In this document: one piece after another, positions 15,237-21,474 of the stretch
Position numbering within the stretch: position 1 is the stretch's first letter
Layout of the letters: each line of letters opens with the position of its first letter
Source: an uncultured Eubacteriaceae bacterium
GTDB lineage: Bacteria > Bacillota > Clostridia > Eubacteriales > Eubacteriaceae
Direction: 5' to 3'
NCBI GenBank assembly: GCA_947625585.1
Contig: CANQOZ010000012.1
Location: 1-21,474, forward strand
DNA length: 21,474 nucleotides
Notes under the pieces: model-generated
Databases searched by the model: none
Seen by the model: only the letters and a program-made list of their open reading frames with translations
Told to the model about the DNA's origin: nothing
Program-made: the position numbers and the translations under genes

Positions 15237-16559
15237 ATGAAAATTTCAAATCAAAAACTTAATCCTTATGTAGCTGAGAAGATCCATAAGATTTCTACTA
15301 GTCGTTCTTTACCATCATCTTTAGTTCAAAGAGCCAAAATTATCAAACTTTCATGTCATAAAATGACAATTCTTGAAATTGCAAGGAAGGTTTCCCTTGA
15401 CCGAAGAAATGTCGGTAAATGGCGAAAGCGATTTTTAACAGCTCTACCAAAGATAAACGCTCTAGCAGAAGAAAATCATTTCAAAGAATGCAGAAATCTG
15501 ATTATTGAGACTCTTTCTGATAAAAAACGTAGTGGAAGACCAGCAAAATTTTCTACAGAACAAAAAGACACTGTCATTAGTATAGCCTGTACGAAACCGG
15601 AGAGCTGGAATTGGCCGCTTAGTCAGTGGTCCCATTCTACTCTTGCTATGTTTCTGACCGAAACCTTAAAAGTTACTGACATTTCCGCAAGCACAGTTCA
15701 GAGAATTCTAAAAAAACATAGAGTCAGACCTCACAAGTGGGAGATGTGGATACAGCCTACCGATAAAGACTATAATCCTTATATTTATCTAAAGCAGGTT
15801 CGAAAATGCAGTCGCCTTTTACAGAATATAGAGTCTTATTATCAAAAAGGAATCCAGATCATTTCAATTGACGAAAAATCCGGTATTCAGATTCTAAAAC
15901 CTCATTATAAAGATAAAGAAGCTCAAATGGAGCTTAATCCAAAACGAGAGGTTTTCTATCAAAGACTTGGTCGACTTGACCTTATCCAGGCAACGAATCT
16001 TTATACTGGGGAATTGTTCAATCCCTTTATTGAACAAAGACATCGTGAAACTGAATTTGTCCAGGCACTTGAATCCTGCATTAATGAACAGTTAGCACAA
16101 ACTCCGGAAGATGAAATCATTATCCTATGTGATAATTTTCCAACTCATAAATCAGAAGGAGTGGTCCGTTTAATTGCTCGCTACTTAAAGGAAAGATCAG
16201 AAAACCTTGGAATGAAGGGGATTTATGGAATCCTAAAAGATAAGAAGAGCAGGGAAGAATTTCTCATAGATGAAAGTCACCGTATTCGTTTTGTTTTCAC
16301 GCCACGTCATGCTTCCTGGCTTAATCCTATTGAATGCTATTTTTCCATTCTTAATAGGCACCTTCTTGATAAACTATTTCCAGAATCTGTTCCGCAAGCT
16401 AAAGAAACAATTGAGTTCTACTCTTCTTGGTACAATGAACATTTTGCCCGTCCATTTTCTTTTAAATTCAGTGGATTTGAGGAGAAACTAGATTTATTTG
16501 AAAAGCAACTAACCTCTCGTAAGGTTTTATTACTGCCTCCTCCTAATCCATCTGAATAA
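15237..16559 (+). CDS. IS630-family transposase (DDE)
   Basis: A cut-and-paste transposase of 440 residues. An N-terminal helix-turn-helix region (~28-66, ILEIARKVSLDRRNVGKWRKRF) and a second DNA-binding segment (~95-160, RSGRPAKFS... STVQRILKKH) precede the DDE catalytic domain. The catalytic residues are D212 (SIDEKSG), D299 (LCDNFPTHK) and E366 (NPIECYFS). The D299-E366 spacing is 66 residues instead of the ~34 usual in IS630, because of an extra ~30-residue segment (about 318-348, ERSENLGMKGIYGILKDKKS). The start at 15237 has AAAGG (15224-15228) upstream. The frame is unbroken, so the protein is probably functional; no programmed frameshift is needed, unlike in some relatives. Confidence 0.95.
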   Translation: MKISNQKLNPYVAEKIHKISTSRSLPSSLVQRAKIIKLSCHKMTILEIARKVSLDRRNVGKWRKRFLTALPKINALAEENHFKECRNLIIETLSDKKRSGRPAKFSTEQKDTVISIACTKPESWNWPLSQWSHSTLAMFLTETLKVTDISASTVQRILKKHRVRPHKWEMWIQPTDKDYNPYIYLKQVRKCSRLLQNIESYYQKGIQIISIDEKSGIQILKPHYKDKEAQMELNPKREVFYQRLGRLDLIQATNLYTGELFNPFIEQRHRETEFVQALESCINEQLAQTPEDEIIILCDNFPTHKSEGVVRLIARYLKERSENLGMKGIYGILKDKKSREEFLIDESHRIRFVFTPRHASWLNPIECYFSILNRHLLDKLFPESVPQAKETIEFYSSWYNEHFARPFSFKFSGFEEKLDLFEKQLTSRKVLLLPPPNPSE

Positions 16560-16586
16560 TCCATATTATAATTGTTTTGTTCGTTT

Positions 16587-16624
16587 CAAGCCATCTGGCT
16601 TCGCTCTGTATGGCTTGCTTTATT
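16587..16624 (+). terminator. Terminator inside the IS630 right end
   Basis: CAAGCCAT (16587-16594) pairs with ATGGCTTG (16610-16617), an 8-bp stem followed by CTTTATT. It should end the transposase message before the inverted repeat. Confidence 0.6.
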
Positions 16625-16651
16625 TGTCGCATTATTTATGAATCGCACCAG
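16625..16651 (+). repeat. IS630 right terminal inverted repeat
   Basis: The reverse complement begins CTGGTGCGATTC and matches the left end at 25 of 27 positions. It is followed by the TA target duplication. Confidence 0.9.
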
Positions 16652-16653
16652 TA

Positions 16654-16689
16654 GCTGAAGATATCAAAGCCAATAAATAACTATTCGTG
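16654..16689 (+). pseudogene. Remnant 3' end of a gene or small RNA cut by IS630
   Basis: Joined across the IS, the frame reads IEQVAEDIKANK-stop, followed ~13 bases later by a strong terminator, as at the end of a gene. A stop codon lies only five codons upstream on the left side of the IS, at 15094-15096, so no full protein can be rebuilt. It is either a decayed gene end or part of a ~105-nt non-coding transcript. Confidence 0.3.
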
Positions 16690-16714
16690 ACCCGGATTTT
16701 AAGTCCGGGTTTTT
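16690..16714 (+). terminator. Intrinsic terminator before the phosphatase gene
   Basis: ACCCGGA (16690-16696) pairs with TCCGGGT (16704-16710) around a seven-base loop, followed by a T-run. It ends the transcription unit now split by IS630. Confidence 0.9.
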
Positions 16715-16718
16715 GTGT

Positions 16719-16747
16719 TTGCAACCAATTTATTTTTGAATTATTCT
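16719..16747 (+). promoter_or_regulatory. Promoter placing the phosphatase start at about +1
   Basis: TTGCAA (16719-16724), a 17-base spacer and TATTCT (16742-16747). The predicted transcription start falls at or one base before the A of the ATG at 16755, and there is no Shine-Dalgarno site, so the mRNA may be leaderless. Confidence 0.55.
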
Positions 16748-16754
16748 CTATCCT

Positions 16755-17333
16755 ATGATTTTTTTGATAAGACACGGACAAACCAACTTTAATAGGGAAC
16801 ATAAAATACAAGGTGCTTTAGTTGATGAACCTTTAAATGAAAATGGGATCAATGAAGCTAAGATTCTAAGAGAAATTTTTAAAAACCATCATTTCGATGC
16901 GGTTATTTATTCACCACTTACTAGATCTGAACAAACAGCAAAAATCATTGCAGAAGAATCTAAAGTAGAAGAATTTAAATCTGATGAAAGATTCATTGAA
17001 CGAAATTATGGCATCATGGAAGGGAAACGCACACCAGCAAAAAATTTTACCTATTACTTTTCTGAAGATATTGAAGGAGCAGAAAGTCCAAAAGATCTCT
17101 ATAAACGAATTTCTGAAGCTTTAGCAGATGTAGCTCAAAGCTATGACGGAGATGTCCTTATTGTTTCACATGGTGGCATAACCGGCTCATACGTTTCAAA
17201 TCAATTGGGAAGAAAGGATATCAAGATTGACAATGGTTCCTGTATTTTAGTTGATAAAGACGGTCAAATGCTTGATTATAACGTTAGCAAAGATAGGATA
17301 AAAGAAATCTTAGACAATATAGGGAGAAAATGA
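16755..17333 (+). CDS. Histidine phosphatase family protein (phosphoglycerate-mutase-like)
   Basis: A 192-residue member of the histidine phosphatase superfamily. It shows the RHG motif with nucleophile H7 (R6-H7-G8-Q9-T10), the phosphate-pocket R57 (SPLTRSEQTA), the acidic proton donor E82 (FIERNYG) and the second histidine H139 (IVSHGG). Small Bacillota members act as broad phosphatases, as alpha-ribazole phosphatase (CobC) or as phosphoglycerate mutase-like enzymes; with no cobalamin or glycolytic genes nearby the substrate is unknown. The start at 16755 puts RHG at the usual place right after the first beta strand. No Shine-Dalgarno is present. It stands alone between two IS elements, both outside its coding region. 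Confidence 0.93.
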   Translation: MIFLIRHGQTNFNREHKIQGALVDEPLNENGINEAKILREIFKNHHFDAVIYSPLTRSEQTAKIIAEESKVEEFKSDERFIERNYGIMEGKRTPAKNFTYYFSEDIEGAESPKDLYKRISEALADVAQSYDGDVLIVSHGGITGSYVSNQLGRKDIKIDNGSCILVDKDGQMLDYNVSKDRIKEILDNIGRK

Positions 17334-17677
17334 AAACTGTGGATTGTCAGATATATTAAATAGCGTAAAACTTTAAACGTTTACACTTGAAACGCCGCTC
17401 AATTTATTTCCCAAACTATTTCCCGTATTAATCTCCTGAAAAGTAAAATTAATAAGGTTACTTGTGTAAATTTATAAGCTAAAACGTCAATGCTAAAACT
17501 GAATTAATTAAAACGTTACTAAAATTGTGACAAATTTAACTCAATCATGGTTTGTCTAATTTTACTTTGGATATAACAATAATTTCAGTATTGAAATCGA
17601 ATCTTAAATTTTCTATAAAATAGTGCTTAATATTAAATTAAAGCGCAAATTCAATCAAAAAATACCATTCATACAAC
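17334..17677. other. AT-rich intergenic region left of the IS256-type element
   Basis: No open frame with coding character is seen. It contains a CG-centred palindrome-like site TTTAAACGTTTACA (17372-17385), a further AAAACGTT near 17510 and a strong promoter-like signal at 17591-17619 pointing to the right. No intrinsic terminator is evident after the phosphatase gene. Confidence 0.5.
17591..17619 (+). promoter_or_regulatory. Promoter pointing into the IS256-type insertion
   Basis: TTGAAA (17591-17596), a 17-base spacer and TATAAA (17614-17619). It lies ~60 bases before the insertion point and in the ancestral sequence would have read into the HdeD-like gene. Confidence 0.65.
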
Positions 17678-17685
17678 AATTGTGG
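17678..17685 (+). repeat. Target-site duplication, left copy
   Basis: AATTGTGG directly precedes the left inverted repeat and recurs directly after the right one at 20003-20010. Eight bases is the size expected for IS256-type insertion. Confidence 0.9.
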
Positions 17686-17710
17686 GAGAGTGTGTCAATT
17701 TATGAGGAAT
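17686..17710 (+). repeat. IS256-type left terminal inverted repeat
   Basis: It is 25 bases, beginning GAGAGTGTGTC, and is identical to the reverse complement of the right end. Confidence 0.93.
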
Positions 17711-17723
17711 AAAAAAATCATTT

Positions 17724-17767
17724 TTGCCCAAAAAATTTATAGTAAACTATAAACAAAAAAAGGTGAG
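17724..17767 (+). promoter_or_regulatory. Transposase promoter region with palindrome and RBS
   Basis: TTGCCC (17724-17729) and TATAAA (17748-17753), 18 bases apart, form a likely promoter. Its -10 lies in one arm of the inverted repeat TTTATAGT-AA-ACTATAAA (17736-17753). AGGTGAG (17761-17767) is the ribosome-binding site. The palindrome could bind the transposase or form an RNA or DNA hairpin. Confidence 0.45.
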
Positions 17768-17772
17768 CAAAA

Positions 17773-19770
17773 ATGATCAACAAAAATGATAGTGTTAATA
17801 ATAACACAGTCATTCCTGAATTGTTATCTCAAAATAGTAACGATCTTCCAGAAAATTTTCAAAAAAAAGTTTTAGAAAAGGGTTTACAGCAAATAATTGA
17901 TTCTGAAGTAAGAGAAATAAAGGAAAATTATCAGGGCAACAAATCCGATGTCCAAATTAAGCGGACAAGAAAAGTGACGAGAATGACCACTAATGGTACG
18001 ATTTCCTTAAATGTTCCGTATTTGAAAAACTATAATTACTACCCATCGTTTTTAGAAAAATACCAGAGGCGAGACAGCCAGTTAAACGAACTCATATCAA
18101 ACATGGTAGGTTATTGTGGTTCTACCCGGAATGCTTCCGACTGGTGTTTTACAAGCGGAATAGGCAAAATCAGCCCATCCACTATAAGCAGACAAGCTCG
18201 AAAGAATGCAGAAAACCTTGACGACTTTAATAAGAGAGACTTATCCGGGGAAAACATTTTAGAGTTAAAAGTGGATGCCATGTATTTTAGTGTGAGAGTT
18301 CCCGGATTAAACGGGAGCCACTACCATGATATGGCTATTGTCAGAGCAATGGGTCACAGTGGCGGAACCGGGAAATTAAGGCATCTTTTAGTCAAAGTCT
18401 ATCCTAGTGAAACGGCAGAAGCGATCCGGCAGGCTCTTGAAGATCTAAAAAAACGCAATCTAAAGGATCCCCTAATTGTAACCAGCGATTCTGGAGCCGG
18501 AGTCGTAAAGGCTTGTAGGACAGTTTTCCCCTATGCAATAGACAATATTTGCCTCTTCCATGAAGAGAAGGGGATTTTTGCAACCCTTCCAAGGAGTGCA
18601 GATCCAAATTTTCGCAAACAGGTTTGTGAGATATTACAGGCGCAGTCAGATGAAGAGGCTAAAAGAATGCTAGATGAGTTAAAAGCGGAATTTACCGGTT
18701 CCTGTTACAAAGTTCCAATCAAAAAGCTTGAGTCTACATTAGGCAAAGGAACGTGCTGCAGACTGACAGATGACGAGAAAATTTTAAAGAAAATTAGGAC
18801 AACAAGTCAGTTAGAGAACATGAATGGAATCACCAGGCGAAGAATCGACTCGATCCGCTGCTTCCCCAGTATTGAATCATTAGAAACCTATGTTATCCGT
18901 CACTGTCTGTTGGTCGAAGAAAGATGGGACAGGAACTTTCGGGAAGACGATCCAGAATTACCTGACAGGGAAAGTCTAATGGCCTTTATGGAGATGCTTG
19001 AAACAAAGCAGGAAGCTATTTTTCAGGCAGCAGATGAAATCATAGAGGGATATTGGAAAGAGAGTCAGGCTTATTTTGACGGTAATGAGTTTAAAATGTT
19101 GATTATGAACATTGTTCATGTTCCGGTTATCGACATTCAGGGTGCTGTCCTCACCATTCCGCTTTTGCAGGTTTTCGGGGATAATGGAACCGAACATAAA
19201 CTCCTCAGAGTATTTGTTTTAAGGAATGCAGGTGAAGCAGAGATTCGTCAGAAACTATTCCTTCTCAAAAAAAATGGTTTAGATAGATTTAAAAGGAAGC
19301 CAATACTGCTGCCATATGGCGAAAAGGAACTACAGGATGCAGTCCGCTTAGCATTCCCTACTTCCAGGATTCAGTACGGGCACGATTCTTTTAAGAAGAC
19401 ATTGCTCGCATTTGTGCCGAAAACTTACCAAGAGGAGGTCTCATACTGGCTCGATCTTATCTTTACCTGTAAAGACTGTTCAAAAGCGAAGGAACTTCTT
19501 TCTACTTTAATCGAAATCCTTGAAATGCATTTATTAAAGGAAGCGGTCGGAATTCTAACCGATGCAAAAGTAGAGCTTCTTGTACTTTTAGAGGAAGGTT
19601 TAACATTTAAGAAAAGCGGTTATGTTGATCTATCCCGATTTGATCTCGGAACCGGATCGATTTTTCCATATTGGTCAGCTCCCTCTCGAAAACCGAATTC
19701 TCTGAAGTTTGCGCTTGAATTGATGTATTCGAAGATTTACCAAAAAAGTTGGGACAGTCTGGTAACATGA
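17773..19770 (+). CDS. IS256/Mutator-like transposase with a second, degenerate core domain
   Basis: Residues 1-390 resemble an IS256-type transposase: an N-terminal DNA-binding part, then an RNase H-like core with D168 (ELKVDAM), D239 (IVTSDSG), the C260-x2-H263 motif and E348 (TTSQLEN), followed by an RRR motif. The protein does not stop near 400. Residues ~439-585 repeat the core pattern: E164/E439 and K166/K441; IRQ-x-L-x2-LKK-x2-L at 218-230 and 491-503; FP at 252-253 and 528-529; and the P after it, 20 residues on in both copies (273 and 549). In the second copy D168 becomes L443, D239 becomes Y515, C260 becomes G536 and H263 becomes S539, so it should be catalytically dead. The last ~80 residues are unassigned. 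A good RBS precedes the ATG. The frame is intact. Confidence 0.88.
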   Translation: MINKNDSVNNNTVIPELLSQNSNDLPENFQKKVLEKGLQQIIDSEVREIKENYQGNKSDVQIKRTRKVTRMTTNGTISLNVPYLKNYNYYPSFLEKYQRRDSQLNELISNMVGYCGSTRNASDWCFTSGIGKISPSTISRQARKNAENLDDFNKRDLSGENILELKVDAMYFSVRVPGLNGSHYHDMAIVRAMGHSGGTGKLRHLLVKVYPSETAEAIRQALEDLKKRNLKDPLIVTSDSGAGVVKACRTVFPYAIDNICLFHEEKGIFATLPRSADPNFRKQVCEILQAQSDEEAKRMLDELKAEFTGSCYKVPIKKLESTLGKGTCCRLTDDEKILKKIRTTSQLENMNGITRRRIDSIRCFPSIESLETYVIRHCLLVEERWDRNFREDDPELPDRESLMAFMEMLETKQEAIFQAADEIIEGYWKESQAYFDGNEFKMLIMNIVHVPVIDIQGAVLTIPLLQVFGDNGTEHKLLRVFVLRNAGEAEIRQKLFLLKKNGLDRFKRKPILLPYGEKELQDAVRLAFPTSRIQYGHDSFKKTLLAFVPKTYQEEVSYWLDLIFTCKDCSKAKELLSTLIEILEMHLLKEAVGILTDAKVELLVLLEEGLTFKKSGYVDLSRFDLGTGSIFPYWSAPSRKPNSLKFALELMYSKIYQKSWDSLVT

Positions 19771-19977
19771 TATTTCACTATAATTAATAATTCTAAAAAA
19801 TATCCAAACTATTATAGGGGAAAGTGCGCCTATTTTTAAGAATTATTTTAAAACTTTTTAGAATTTTAGCATTCAAATTTTCCGGGTTATTGAACATAAT
19901 TATGAATTCTTAATAATAAGTTTTCAGTTGATTTTTTATATAGAAAACCTTAAACCCTTAAAGTGAATATTTCAATA

Positions 19978-20002
19978 ATTCCTCATAAATTGACACACTC
20001 TC
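19978..20002 (+). repeat. IS256-type right terminal inverted repeat
   Basis: It ends GACACACTCTC, the perfect 25-bp inverse of the left end. Confidence 0.93.
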
Positions 20003-20010
20003 AATTGTGG
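20003..20010 (+). repeat. Target-site duplication, right copy
   Basis: AATTGTGG, identical to 17678-17685. Confidence 0.9.
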
Positions 20011-20139
20011 TTCTCCTTATTGTTCCAAAAAAGATGTAAATTTAACTTAAATTTCGACCTAAAAGTGATTAAAACTTGAATAGGAGTGTAAAAATAAGTT
20101 ATCGAAATTATATTTTATATTTTATGAGGAGAAAGAAAA

Positions 20140-20703
20140 ATGGTTGAAATGAAAGGGATTTTTAAAAGATGGTGGGTTGCCCTTATATTCGGCATTATTG
20201 CTATCGGGCTTGGCATTTACATGTTAATGAACCCAATTGAAACATATATAACTCTGTCATACGTCTTTGCTGTATACTTCCTGGCTTACGGAATTTATAA
20301 AGCTGTAATGACTTTCATGGAAAGAGACGAAATTCCAGCTTGGGGTTGGAGTTTTGCACTTGGTATCTTTACCGCTTTACTTGGTTTAATCTTATTCTTA
20401 CCAGGAATGGCAACAGGAACGTTTGTTTATTACTGTAGCTTCAGCGTATTATTCATGGGAGTCAACTCATGCGCTGCTGCATTTACCTTAAAAGATGTTG
20501 GGGATAAATATTGGGGATGGACCCTTGCACTTGGAATTTTAACAGTTCTATTAGCATTTGTAATGATTGCACTACCAACACTCTCAGCTGGAGTTATTTC
20601 CATCTGGTTTGCAGTACTCTTTATCGTACTTGGAATTGAAGCATGTGTATTAGCTTACAGATTATCAGTAGCTAAAAGCATGATCAACAAACAAGCTAAA
20701 TAA
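20140..20703 (+). CDS. HdeD-family (DUF308) membrane protein
   Basis: A 187-residue integral membrane protein with about six hydrophobic segments arranged as three similar helix pairs. Each pair has a W(G/V)W or WW entry and a Gly-rich helix (WWVALIFGIIAIGLGIYMLMNP; WGWSFALGIFTALLGLILFLPG; WGWTLALGILTVLLAFVMIALP). This repeat is characteristic of HdeD/DUF308 proteins. HdeD in E. coli is linked to acid resistance at high cell density; that role should not be transferred automatically. GAGGAG lies eight bases before the ATG at 20140. The IS256-type element sits ~140 bp upstream, between this gene and a good promoter at 17591, so its expression may have been altered. A strong terminator follows. 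Confidence 0.9.
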   Translation: MVEMKGIFKRWWVALIFGIIAIGLGIYMLMNPIETYITLSYVFAVYFLAYGIYKAVMTFMERDEIPAWGWSFALGIFTALLGLILFLPGMATGTFVYYCSFSVLFMGVNSCAAAFTLKDVGDKYWGWTLALGILTVLLAFVMIALPTLSAGVISIWFAVLFIVLGIEACVLAYRLSVAKSMINKQAK

Positions 20704-20719
20704 CAATTTCAACGACTCA

Positions 20720-20750
20720 CCGGACACATTCGTGTCCGGCTTTATTTTTT
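20720..20750 (+). terminator. Strong intrinsic terminator of the HdeD-like gene
   Basis: CCGGACAC (20720-20727) pairs with GTGTCCGG (20732-20739), a perfect 8-bp GC-rich stem with an ATTC loop, followed by TTTATTTTTT. Confidence 0.95.
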
Positions 20751-20765
20751 CTCTGATCTTTTGGA

Positions 20766-20771
20766 TATAAT
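20766..20771 (+). promoter_or_regulatory. -10 box of the DUF2148 gene
   Basis: A perfect TATAAT lies 27 bases before the ATG at 20799. The -35 region falls in the terminator T-run and matches poorly. Confidence 0.5.
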
Positions 20772-20798
20772 ATTTATGATTAATGTTTAGGATTAAAT

Positions 20799-21350
20799 AT
20801 GGTTATTAATTCAAAAGAAAGTGAAACAAGTGCTGTCTTAATGACAGCAGATTTAATGGCAGGCGCTGTTAGAACAGCTCCCAAGACAAAAGGAATTGAT
20901 CGCTTAGATACCGTCATCTTAAATCATGAAGATTTAGATAGACTAGTGAAAAAGATGGAACAGATCGGAGTTGAACGAGATCTAGAGTTTTTCAGAAGAG
21001 ACAGTAGGGTTTTACAGGAAGCTACAGCAGTATTGTTAGTGGCAGTAAAAGCAGAACCTTCTGGACTTAATGAAATATGCCAGTATTGTGGTTCTAAAAA
21101 TTGTGAATCAGCTTTAGATGAAGGTAAGAGATGCGCTTTTACATCTATTGACTTAGGGATTGCAATCGGATCGGCTCTTTCAATAAGCAATAACAATTAC
21201 ATTGACAGTCGAGTCATGTTTAGTGCTGGTAGAGCAGCACGTGAATATGGACCTTTCAAGAAATATGATCAAGTAATTGCAATAGCACTTGCTTGTAAAG
21301 GAAAGAATCCATTCTTTGACCGTGTTGAACAATTTGGAACCCATTTTTAA
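20799..21350 (+). CDS. DUF2148 / ferredoxin domain-containing protein
   Basis: A 183-residue protein matching the DUF2148 family found mainly in anaerobes. The N-terminal half contains LMTADLMAGAVRTAPKTKGIDRLDTVIL. The centre carries a four-cysteine cluster, C94-x2-C97-x4-C102-x9-C112 (ICQYCGSKNCESALDEGKRCAF), suited to an iron-sulphur cluster. The C-terminal part has GIAIGSALSISNNNYIDSRVMFSAGRAA and ends CKGKNPFFDR. The biochemical role of the family is not established. Its start at the ATG at 20799 follows AGGA (20789-20792). The next gene begins nine bases after its stop, so the two are probably co-transcribed. Confidence 0.88.
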   Translation: MVINSKESETSAVLMTADLMAGAVRTAPKTKGIDRLDTVILNHEDLDRLVKKMEQIGVERDLEFFRRDSRVLQEATAVLLVAVKAEPSGLNEICQYCGSKNCESALDEGKRCAFTSIDLGIAIGSALSISNNNYIDSRVMFSAGRAAREYGPFKKYDQVIAIALACKGKNPFFDRVEQFGTHF

Positions 21351-21358
21351 GGTATTTT

Positions 21359-21474
21359 ATGAAAAAACTGTTACTTATAGGGGATCGGCTTGATTTCTCT
21401 AATTCTAATATAACGTTAAAAGATTTAGAAAATAACCAGGTTAAAATTTTAGATACAGCTAAAAAGCAAATTGA
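21359..21474 (+). CDS. Unrecognised protein, N-terminal 38 residues (runs off the window)
   Basis: It begins MKKLLLIGDRLDF and is cut by the window end after KKQI. AAGG at 21349-21352, overlapping the end of the DUF2148 gene, is a fitting ribosome-binding site. The N-terminal strand-loop (LLLIGD) suggests an alpha/beta fold, but the fragment is too short to name. It is probably in an operon with the DUF2148 gene. Confidence 0.65.
   Translation, partial: MKKLLLIGDRLDFSNSNITLKDLENNQVKILDTAKKQI

Larger units (their letters stand above)
15109..16651 (+). mobile_element. IS630-family insertion sequence
   Basis: A 1543-bp element with imperfect terminal inverted repeats: 15109-15135 against the reverse complement of 16625-16651, 25 of 27 bases matching. 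It is flanked on both sides by TA (15107-15108 and 16652-16653), the usual IS630/Tc1-mariner target duplication. It carries one intact transposase gene. A hairpin CAAGCCAT/ATGGCTTG (16587-16594 with 16610-16617), followed by CTTTATTT, terminates transcription inside the right end. Complete ends, TA duplication and an open transposase suggest a recent and possibly still mobile copy. Confidence 0.93.
17686..20002 (+). mobile_element. IS256/Mutator-like insertion sequence, unusually long (2317 bp)
   Basis: The element is bounded by perfect 25-bp inverted repeats (17686-17710 and 19978-20002, starting GAGAGTGTGTCAATT). It is flanked by an 8-bp duplication, AATTGTGG. It encodes one intact 665-residue transposase. 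IS256 members are usually 1.3-1.5 kb with a ~400-residue transposase, so this one is about 0.8-1 kb longer, mostly because of an extended C-terminus. The 207 bp between the transposase stop and the right repeat hold no gene. Complete ends and identical target duplications argue for a recent insertion. Confidence 0.93.

Noticed and set aside
16270..16491. 73-codon frame inside the IS630 transposase, considered as a programmed-frameshift product
   Set aside because: The main transposase frame already contains all three catalytic residues without interruption, so no frameshift is needed.
17334..17677. Small gene or CRISPR-like repeat in the AT-rich gap
   Set aside because: All frames are broken by stops and no regularly spaced repeats are present.
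18976..19197. Antisense frame in the IS256-type transposase
   Set aside because: There is no RBS or domain; it mirrors the coding strand.

Overview
The window looks like a chromosomal segment of a low-GC, probably anaerobic member of the Bacillota (Clostridia/Tissierellia-like). The reasons are the AT-rich sequence with strong Shine-Dalgarno sites, short U-tailed terminators, the greA-lysS gene pair, a rubrerythrin and a DUF2148 ferredoxin-domain protein. The genus cannot be fixed from the sequence alone. No tRNA, rRNA or CRISPR array was seen.

Layout. (1) 1-540: the 3' part of a group II intron, with a complete domain V hairpin and a DVI-like end, lies directly before the last ~65 codons of an interrupted gene (possibly the PhoU-like tail of a Na/Pi cotransporter). 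(2) 545-2156: thioredoxin reductase (trxB) and rubrerythrin, a redox and peroxide-defence pair. A bidirectional terminator separates them from a convergent MATE efflux gene (2217-3590, minus). (3) 3670-5373: a stand-alone SWIM zinc-finger protein. (4) 5512-11156: purA, carA and carB, for AMP synthesis and carbamoyl phosphate; carA and carB overlap by one base. (5) 11159-13241: greA-lysS behind a good sigma-A promoter and a leader with two hairpins. (6) 13396-13716: a TfoX N-terminal-domain protein. (7) 13887-14892, minus: a MarR-family regulator with an unusual 160-residue Pro/His/acidic tail, expressed from a near-consensus promoter flanked by two GGTACC-centred operator-like sites. (8) 15109-16651: an intact IS630-family element with TA flanks, sitting in what was a ~105-nt transcription unit. 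(9) 16755-17333: a histidine phosphatase, possibly leaderless. (10) 17686-20002: an intact IS256/Mutator-like element with 25-bp perfect inverted repeats and an 8-bp target duplication. (11) 20140-21474: an HdeD-like membrane protein, a DUF2148 protein and the start of an unknown gene.

Most of the window is ordinary housekeeping sequence, and accessory DNA is concentrated at 14-20 kb and at the left edge. The most unusual item is the IS256-type transposase. At 665 residues it is much longer than the usual ~400, and its extra C-terminal part reads as a second, catalytically dead copy of the transposase core: spacing is conserved but both aspartates and the C-x2-H residues are replaced. Other points of interest are the MarR tail with its operator pair, the long second-Asp-to-Glu spacing of the IS630 transposase, the group II intron remnant, and two genes without Shine-Dalgarno sequences whose -10 boxes abut the start codon.
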